Source: Chryseobacterium sp. H1D6B
Lineage (GTDB): Bacteria > Bacteroidota > Bacteroidia > Flavobacteriales > Weeksellaceae
Assembly: GCF_029892445.1 (NCBI RefSeq)
Contig: NZ_JARXVJ010000001.1
Location: 3,782,001-3,846,000 of the forward strand
Length of the DNA stretch: 64,000 bases
Direction: 5' to 3'
The position numbers and the translations under genes are program-made. The notes below the pieces were generated by a model, which saw only the letters and a list, made by a program, of their open reading frames with translations, ran no database searches and was not told the DNA's origin. Below are positions 59,007 through 64,000 of the stretch, piece after piece (within the stretch, counting starts at the first letter, position 1; each line of letters begins with the position of its first letter).

Positions 59007-61466
59007 ATGAAGAAGGAACAATCTACGCTGTTAAAAGCTGTTCAGAAAGCCAACTATTCCGGATTATTTCTGGTTTTACTGGCAACGGCATCAGTATTAA
59101 AAGCACAGCAGAACAATGCTTCCGTTACGGTCAATGGAAAGACTTTTAAAGATCTGAACGGTAATGGAAAATTAGATCCCTGGGAAGATACACGGCTTTC
59201 AACCGATAAAAGAATTGATGCAGTCATTAAACAAATGACCAACGAAGAAAAAGCTTCATTTTTAATCGGAACCGGGATGCCCGGAATTGAAGTTCTCGTA
59301 GGACCTGTTGGAGATTCTAAAGCCGGTCTCGTTCCCGGAGCTGCGGGCGGAACTTTTGCTTTGGAAAGGTTTGGGATTCCTGCAGCCGTTGCAGCAGACG
59401 GCCCGGCAGGTTTGAGAATAAGCCCTACAAGGGAAAATGACACCAAAACCTATTATGCAACTGCTTTTCCTGTAGGAACTGCTTTAGCTTCTACCTGGAA
59501 CAAATCTTTACTGGAGCAGGTAGGAAAAGCCATGGGAAATGAGGTGAAAGAATATGGAGTAGACGTACTGCTGGCGCCAGCCTTAAACATTCAGCGTAAT
59601 CCTCTAAACGGAAGAAACTTTGAATATTATTCTGAAGATCCTCTAATTTCGGGGAAAACAGCTGCTGCTATCGTCAATGGCATTCAATCGCAGGGCGTGG
59701 GAACTTCTATCAAACATTTTGCAGCGAATAATGAAGAGACCAACCGTCTTACGATCAATGCCCACGTTTCTGAACGGGCAATGAGAGAATTATATCTGAA
59801 AGGTTTTGAAATTACAGTTAAAGAATCCCAGCCCTGGACGGTAATGTCTTCTTATAATTTATTGAATGGAGTGTATACCTCGGAAAGTAAAGATCTGCTA
59901 ACGCAGGTTTTAAGAAACGAATGGGGGTTCAAAGGAATCGTAATGACAGACTGGTTCGGCGGTTTTCCAGGATTTGAATCCATTAGAAACGGAGGAAATT
60001 CTGATGTTGTAAAGCAGATGAATGCCGGAAATGATCTTTTGATGCCCGGAATTCCTGTTCAGAAAAAGGTTTTGCTGGAGGCTTTAAATTCAGGGAAATT
60101 ATCTCAAAAAACAGCAGACCTGAATATCCAAAGAATCTTAGAATTTGTTTTCCGTTCTCCAACTTTTGCAGGATATAAATACAGTAATCAGCCCAATCTG
60201 GAACACAATGCTCTGGTTACCAGAAATGCAGCCGCGGAAGGAATGGTTCTGCTCAAAAATGATCAAAATGCGTTGCCGTTCGCCGAGAAACAAAAACAGG
60301 TTTCATTATTTGGGGTTACTTCTTATGCCTGGATCACAGGAGGTACAGGAAGCGGAAGCGTGAACAATAAACATACGGTTTCACTGCTGGAAGGGCTTAA
60401 TACTGCAGGGTATCAATTAGACAATGAACTTGTAAATTTATATAAACCTTACGCAGAAAAAGAAGCAGCAGCGGAAAAAGAAAGAAGAAAGGCAAAAGGA
60501 ATCTTAGCCCTGCCGGAAAGGCTTCCTGAAATGAAATTTGACGACAGCTTCATTAATAAAAAAGCCGAAACTTCTGAAGTCGCTTTCATTACAATCGGAA
60601 GAAATTCCGGAGAAGGCGGGGACAGGGTAGTAGACAATGATTTTAATCTTGCTGCTGAAGAAACAGCAATGATCGATCAGATCTCAAAAGCTTTTCATGC
60701 CAAAGGAAAAAAAGTTGTTGTTATTTTAAACATCGGCGGCGTGATAGAAACTGCTTCCTGGAAAGACAAAGCAGACGCTATTTTATTAGCCTGGCAGCCG
60801 GGACAGGAAGGAGGACATTCGGCGGCAGATGTGCTTTCAGGAAAAGTGAACCCGTCCGGAAAATTAACAATGACCTTCCCTGTAAAATATGAAGATACTC
60901 CGTCAGCAAAAAATTTCCCGGGAGTTCCTCCTGAAAACCCGAAAGAAGTGACTTACGAAGAAGGAGTGTATGTAGGATACCGCTATTTCAACACTTTCAA
61001 CGTAAAACCTTCTTATGAATTTGGGTACGGAAAATCTTATACAAATTTCAGCTACGGCAGTATTAAAATAAATACTCCTGTTTTTAAAGATAAAATTGAA
61101 GTAAGTATCGAAATAAAAAATACAGGAAAAGTTTCTGGAAAAGAAGTGGTAGAATTGTACCTGTCAGCTCCCAATACTTTAATCGACAAGCCTAAATCTG
61201 AGCTTAAAGCTTTTGCTAAAACAAAAGAATTAAAACCGGGAGAAAGCGAGACTGTCCATTTAGAGCTTACTCCTAAAGATCTGGCCTCATTCATCACCGG
61301 TAAAAGTGCATGGATTGCCGAAAAAGGGAAGTACAGAATATCCATAGGTTCATCATCGCTGGATATTAAACAAACAACAGATTTTAATGTAAATTCTGAT
61401 ATCATCGTTGAAAATGTACAGCATGTTTTTCCTGCTGATAAAAAATTTTCAGATTTAAAACCATAG
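59007..61466 (+). CDS. Secreted glycoside hydrolase family 3 enzyme with fibronectin III-like end (GH3-2)
   Basis: 819 residues. Signal region FLVLLATASVLKAQ after a Lys-rich start; EF-hand-like loop DLNGNGKLDPWE (Asp49-Glu60), as in GH3-1. N-domain: GPAGLRISPTR, NIQRNPLNGRNFEYYSEDP, KHFAANNEETNR and nucleophile Asp315 in GIVMTDWFGG. The C-domain has LAWQPGQEGGHSAADVLSG, and the Fn3-like end has SGKEVVELYLSAPN. BglB-type beta-glucosidase is the best reading. Last gene of the locus; terminator follows. Confidence 0.95.
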   Translation: MKKEQSTLLKAVQKANYSGLFLVLLATASVLKAQQNNASVTVNGKTFKDLNGNGKLDPWEDTRLSTDKRIDAVIKQMTNEEKASFLIGTGMPGIEVLVGPVGDSKAGLVPGAAGGTFALERFGIPAAVAADGPAGLRISPTRENDTKTYYATAFPVGTALASTWNKSLLEQVGKAMGNEVKEYGVDVLLAPALNIQRNPLNGRNFEYYSEDPLISGKTAAAIVNGIQSQGVGTSIKHFAANNEETNRLTINAHVSERAMRELYLKGFEITVKESQPWTVMSSYNLLNGVYTSESKDLLTQVLRNEWGFKGIVMTDWFGGFPGFESIRNGGNSDVVKQMNAGNDLLMPGIPVQKKVLLEALNSGKLSQKTADLNIQRILEFVFRSPTFAGYKYSNQPNLEHNALVTRNAAAEGMVLLKNDQNALPFAEKQKQVSLFGVTSYAWITGGTGSGSVNNKHTVSLLEGLNTAGYQLDNELVNLYKPYAEKEAAAEKERRKAKGILALPERLPEMKFDDSFINKKAETSEVAFITIGRNSGEGGDRVVDNDFNLAAEETAMIDQISKAFHAKGKKVVVILNIGGVIETASWKDKADAILLAWQPGQEGGHSAADVLSGKVNPSGKLTMTFPVKYEDTPSAKNFPGVPPENPKEVTYEEGVYVGYRYFNTFNVKPSYEFGYGKSYTNFSYGSIKINTPVFKDKIEVSIEIKNTGKVSGKEVVELYLSAPNTLIDKPKSELKAFAKTKELKPGESETVHLELTPKDLASFITGKSAWIAEKGKYRISIGSSSLDIKQTTDFNVNSDIIVENVQHVFPADKKFSDLKP

Positions 61467-61474
61467 AATAATTG

Positions 61475-61506
61475 AAAAGAGGCCGCTGAAACGGCCTCTT
61501 TTTTTT
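61475..61506 (+). terminator. Rho-independent terminator of the GH3 locus
   Basis: Perfect arms AAAAGAGGCCG (61475-61485) and CGGCCTCTTTT (61492-61502), GC-rich core, then T's. Confidence 0.93.
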
Positions 61507-61641
61507 ATGAAAATAACTACCTTTGAGCGTCAAAAAAAGACTTTGTTTTAATGGATTCAAAATGAAATATTTAATCATTTATAATATAAAACAGATCTTC
61601 ATTCAATCATTCAACAATAGTATTTAAAGCAAAATCTTAGT

Positions 61642-62838
61642 ATGCAGGCTAATCCTTCTACCGGAATCTCCCGTACTGTAATCTGGCTGATGGCCGTTAT
61701 TTCAGGACTTGTAGTAGCAAATAATTATTATAACCAGCCTTTACTGGCGCTTATCTCTGAGGATCTTCACGTTTCTGAGAGTGCAGCAAGTAAAATCTCT
61801 GTTCTTACCCAGATCGGCTACGCATTGGGATTATTATTAATTGTTCCTTTGGGAGATAAGTTTTTCCGAAAAAAATTAATACTGATAGACCTTTTCCTCG
61901 TTTTTGGATCATTGCTGTGGATGACTTTTGCAACAGAATTATGGATGCTCTATGCAGCTAGCTTATTGATTGGTACTACCTCTGTTATTCCTCAGCTTTT
62001 TGTTCCCATCGCTGCAGAACTTTCTTCCGATGAAGAGCGGTCTTCTAATATTGGATTAGTGATGTCCGGTTTATTATTAGGAATTCTTTTATCCCGTTTT
62101 GTAGGCGGAATTGTAGGAGAAATGCTGGGATGGAGAGCGATGTTCGGGATTGCTGCAGGGGTAATGATTTTGGTATGGCTTGCCGTTTACAAAATGCTTC
62201 CGGAGATGCATCCTAATTTCAAAGGAACTTATAAAGAGCTGATGCGTTCTGTATTTAATTTAGCCCGGACACAGCCTGTTTTACAGCTGGCTTCCTTTCG
62301 CGGAGCAATGGCGTTTGGTTCCATGTGTGCTTTATTCACAACATTAGTTTTCCATATGGAAAAACCGCCTTTTAATGCAGGTTCTTCTGTGGTAGGAAGT
62401 TTCGGACTCGCTGGAGCAGTAGGAGCATTGGCAGCCGCCAAAGTAGGGAAACTTCAAAAATATCTGGATCTGAACAGAATTATATTATATTCATTATTGA
62501 TCGTACTGGGAAGCTGGGGATTCACTTACTTCGCTGGAGAAACCTATTGGGGACTTATCGCCGGAGTTATTTTAGTAGATCTTGGCGTACAGTCCAGCCA
62601 TATTATGAACCAGACCAATTATTTTTTAATAAAAACCAATGCCGTTAACAGGCTGAATACCGTGTATATGGTTTCCTACTTTATCGGCGGATCATTGGGA
62701 ACATGGCTTGCTTCTCTTGCTTGGCAGTATGCCCAATGGGACGGAGTCTGTTTTGTAGGAGCAGCTTTCGGGATATTGGCCTTACTAGCCCATATATTAT
62801 TCTCTAATAAAGTGAATAAGGCATCTTTAAATCATTAA
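61642..62838 (+). CDS. MFS transporter (YnfM/YgaY-type)
   Basis: 398 residues, twelve membrane segments. Starts GLVVANNYYNQPLLALISEDLHVSE, the exact look of MFS 'arabinose efflux-like' proteins; between segments 2 and 3 LGDKFFRKKLILI gives the MFS loop. These efflux proteins export drugs or metabolites. It is separated from the HxlR gene by a short gap in convergent orientation. Substrate unknown. Confidence 0.93.
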   Translation: MQANPSTGISRTVIWLMAVISGLVVANNYYNQPLLALISEDLHVSESAASKISVLTQIGYALGLLLIVPLGDKFFRKKLILIDLFLVFGSLLWMTFATELWMLYAASLLIGTTSVIPQLFVPIAAELSSDEERSSNIGLVMSGLLLGILLSRFVGGIVGEMLGWRAMFGIAAGVMILVWLAVYKMLPEMHPNFKGTYKELMRSVFNLARTQPVLQLASFRGAMAFGSMCALFTTLVFHMEKPPFNAGSSVVGSFGLAGAVGALAAAKVGKLQKYLDLNRIILYSLLIVLGSWGFTYFAGETYWGLIAGVILVDLGVQSSHIMNQTNYFLIKTNAVNRLNTVYMVSYFIGGSLGTWLASLAWQYAQWDGVCFVGAAFGILALLAHILFSNKVNKASLNH

Positions 62839-62871
62839 AATGCCTTTTATTCATTTAAAACCTGTTCCGAA

Positions 62872-63264
62872 TTAATTTTCACCAACAGTTTCCACATCCG
62901 GTATCTGTGCTTGGATTAATATTTTATGTTTTTTTCCCCAGTTCTCAAGCTGTTTCCAAATAGGGATCAGTTCTTCTGCGATTTCTGTCAATTCATAATC
63001 TACTCTCGGAGGAACCTGTGCATGAACAGTTCTTTTTACTAATCCTTCTTTTTCTAATTCTCTGAGCTGCAGCGTAAGCATTCTTTCTGTAATCCCTGAA
63101 ATGCGGTCACGAAGCTCACTGAAACGTAATTTTCCATTTTCAAGTTTGCATAAAATCAATAATTTCCATCTTCCGCCGATCTTACAAACGGCGTAGGTAA
63201 GGTCACATTCCGTAATGTATTGTGCATTAATACTGTTCGTCGAATTTTCCTTTCTCTTTCCCAT
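62872..63264 (-). CDS. HxlR-family transcriptional regulator
   Basis: 130 residues. Conserved Cys in ITECDLTYAVCKIGGRWKLLIL (Cys20 and the IGGRW motif), winged helix LRFSELRDRISGITERMLTLQLREL and EKEGLVKRTVHAQVPPRVDYELTE. HxlR proteins often sense electrophiles or quinones by this Cys. Divergent from the lipoprotein esterase gene; an imperfect inverted repeat lies between them. Intact, in contrast to the HxlR remnant at 33688-33954. Confidence 0.95.
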   Translation of the reverse strand: MGKRKENSTNSINAQYITECDLTYAVCKIGGRWKLLILCKLENGKLRFSELRDRISGITERMLTLQLRELEKEGLVKRTVHAQVPPRVDYELTEIAEELIPIWKQLENWGKKHKILIQAQIPDVETVGEN

Positions 63265-63271
63265 TACTTAC

Positions 63272-63315
63272 AAATTTGTTAGTACCATACAAGTAGCTGC
63301 GTACTATGCAAATTT
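63272..63315. promoter_or_regulatory. Inverted repeat between hxlR and the esterase gene (candidate HxlR operator)
   Basis: AAATTTGTTAGTAC (63272-63285) and GTACTATGCAAATTT (63301-63315) are nearly complementary arms around about 15 bases. A -7 element TAATTTTG (63328-63335) for the esterase follows directly. HxlR dimers usually bind paired GTAC-type sites. Confidence 0.6.
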
Positions 63316-63356
63316 ACTGCTTCATCTTAATTTTGCAGCATAAAAATTAAATAAAG

Positions 63357-64000
63357 ATGCAGAAATTATACTGGTTGGGAATCTTCTTAGGAATTATTTC
63401 CTGTAAAAGTATAGACAATAAGAAAAAAATAACAGATATGGCATTCACCCCAAAAATCAATCAGATCACAGATCATTTACAAAAAATACAGGTATTCGAC
63501 GGCAGAAGTCCTTTGGATATCAGCCGCAAAGGATATGAAACAATGGTACTTCAGTTAAGCGGTAAAAAAGAAGCAGTCGCCCAGATCGAAGAGTTTACAA
63601 TTCCTCAGGATGATCATCAGATACCTGTGAGATTATATAATCCTAAAGGAAAAAATACAGCTGGTTCACCGGCAATTATTTATATCCACGGCGGATGGTT
63701 TATTTCTGGAGGCTATGAAACCCACGATGCTGTTGTCCGTAAACTGGCGAATGCGACGGGAGCTGTTGTTTTATTTCCAGACTACCGCCTCGCCCCGGAA
63801 CATCCTTTTCCTGCCGGCTTAGATGACTGCAGAGCTGCTGTAAAATGGTTCATAGAAAATGCACAGTCATTAGGAATTGACAGCAGTAAGATCGGGGTTA
63901 TGGGCGACAGTGCGGGCGGAGCATTGGCTGCAGTTGTATCCAGCGAATTGGGAAATCAATTAAAATTTCAGGCATTAATTTATCCTGCCGCCGACAATAC
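63357..64000 (+). CDS. Lipoprotein alpha/beta hydrolase (HSL/acetyl-esterase type), 3' end cut
   Basis: Open from ATG 63357 past the window end (214 codons visible). Lipobox IISC (Cys16) after MQKLYWLGIFLG. Oxyanion HGGW in IIYIHGGWFISGG, YRLAPEHPFPAG and nucleophile GDSAGGALAA are the hormone-sensitive-lipase family marks; catalytic Asp and His lie beyond the window. It likely hydrolyses short acyl esters at the cell surface or periplasm. Divergent from hxlR, which probably controls it. Confidence 0.93.
   Translation, partial: MQKLYWLGIFLGIISCKSIDNKKKITDMAFTPKINQITDHLQKIQVFDGRSPLDISRKGYETMVLQLSGKKEAVAQIEEFTIPQDDHQIPVRLYNPKGKNTAGSPAIIYIHGGWFISGGYETHDAVVRKLANATGAVVLFPDYRLAPEHPFPAGLDDCRAAVKWFIENAQSLGIDSSKIGVMGDSAGGALAAVVSSELGNQLKFQALIYPAADN

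Overview
The window is a chromosomal stretch from a low-GC Bacteroidota bacterium, most likely a flavobacterium of the Chryseobacterium/Elizabethkingia type. The signs are the A+T-rich sequence, several TAnnTTTG-type -7 elements instead of E. coli-type -10 boxes, lack of clear Shine-Dalgarno sites, TonB-dependent and OMP beta-barrel receptors, a Bacteroidota-type Hcp (TssD), a bacillithiol-linked gene set and a four-gene 'ligase-associated' DNA damage cassette. Gene order looks like ordinary chromosome. I see no tRNA, rRNA, CRISPR array, insertion sequence or prophage. The first gene (pseudouridine synthase) and the last (lipoprotein esterase) are cut by the window edges.

Layout. 1-2.6 kb: pseudouridine synthase, nicotinamidase, DEAD-box helicase. 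2.7-4.7 kb: tight operon of YfiT-type bacillithiol transferase, a DUF1569 DinB-like protein, bacilliredoxin YtxJ and a Crp/Fnr regulator. 4.7-7.1 kb: MocR regulator divergent from a DMT exporter. 7.3-13.2 kb: response regulator and sensor kinase, then a PepSY-like protein, an outer membrane barrel receptor and a PAP2 phosphatase; the same 23-bp box precedes both transcription units. 13.3-25 kb: AraC, secreted flavodoxin-RidA fusion, second MocR with cupin, DapA-like aldolase and a thioredoxin-like protein carrying a (GATGAA)7 repeat, PPOX protein, antiporter, AraC, nitrilase, Crp/Fnr, F420-type reductase. 24.2-26 kb: TetR regulator with three small membrane/rhodanese genes and two matching operators. 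26.2-27.4 kb: MFS exporter.

27.5-33.7 kb: a third MocR divergent from a biotin operon (bioF-bioD-bioB-bioA) whose first gene encodes an unrecognised ferritin-like diiron protein, while no pimeloyl-ACP-forming gene (bioC/H/G/I/W/Z) is present nearby. This is my best candidate for a new system. 33.7-42.9 kb: HxlR relic, MBL protein, GNAT, the PdeM/helicase/ligase/exonuclease cassette with a REP-like element inside it, then an NTF2 lipoprotein and MBL pair. 43-50 kb: Crp/Fnr, AraC, SDR, orphan Hcp, PPC-domain protein, three NAD(P)H oxidoreductases and DUF3861. 50.2-52.1 kb: royal-jelly-family pseudogene relic, AraC, CatA-like acetyltransferase. 52.1-61.5 kb: beta-glucoside utilisation locus: Nudix-like regulator with a degenerate Nudix box, TonB-dependent receptor, two secreted GH3 enzymes and an esterase, with no SusD. 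61.6-64 kb: MFS, HxlR and a divergent lipoprotein esterase.

Several apparent starts at TTG/GTG were moved to a downstream ATG where the upstream residues did not fit the family or overlapped a promoter element. All functions are inferred from motifs, length and context read by eye; no database search was possible.
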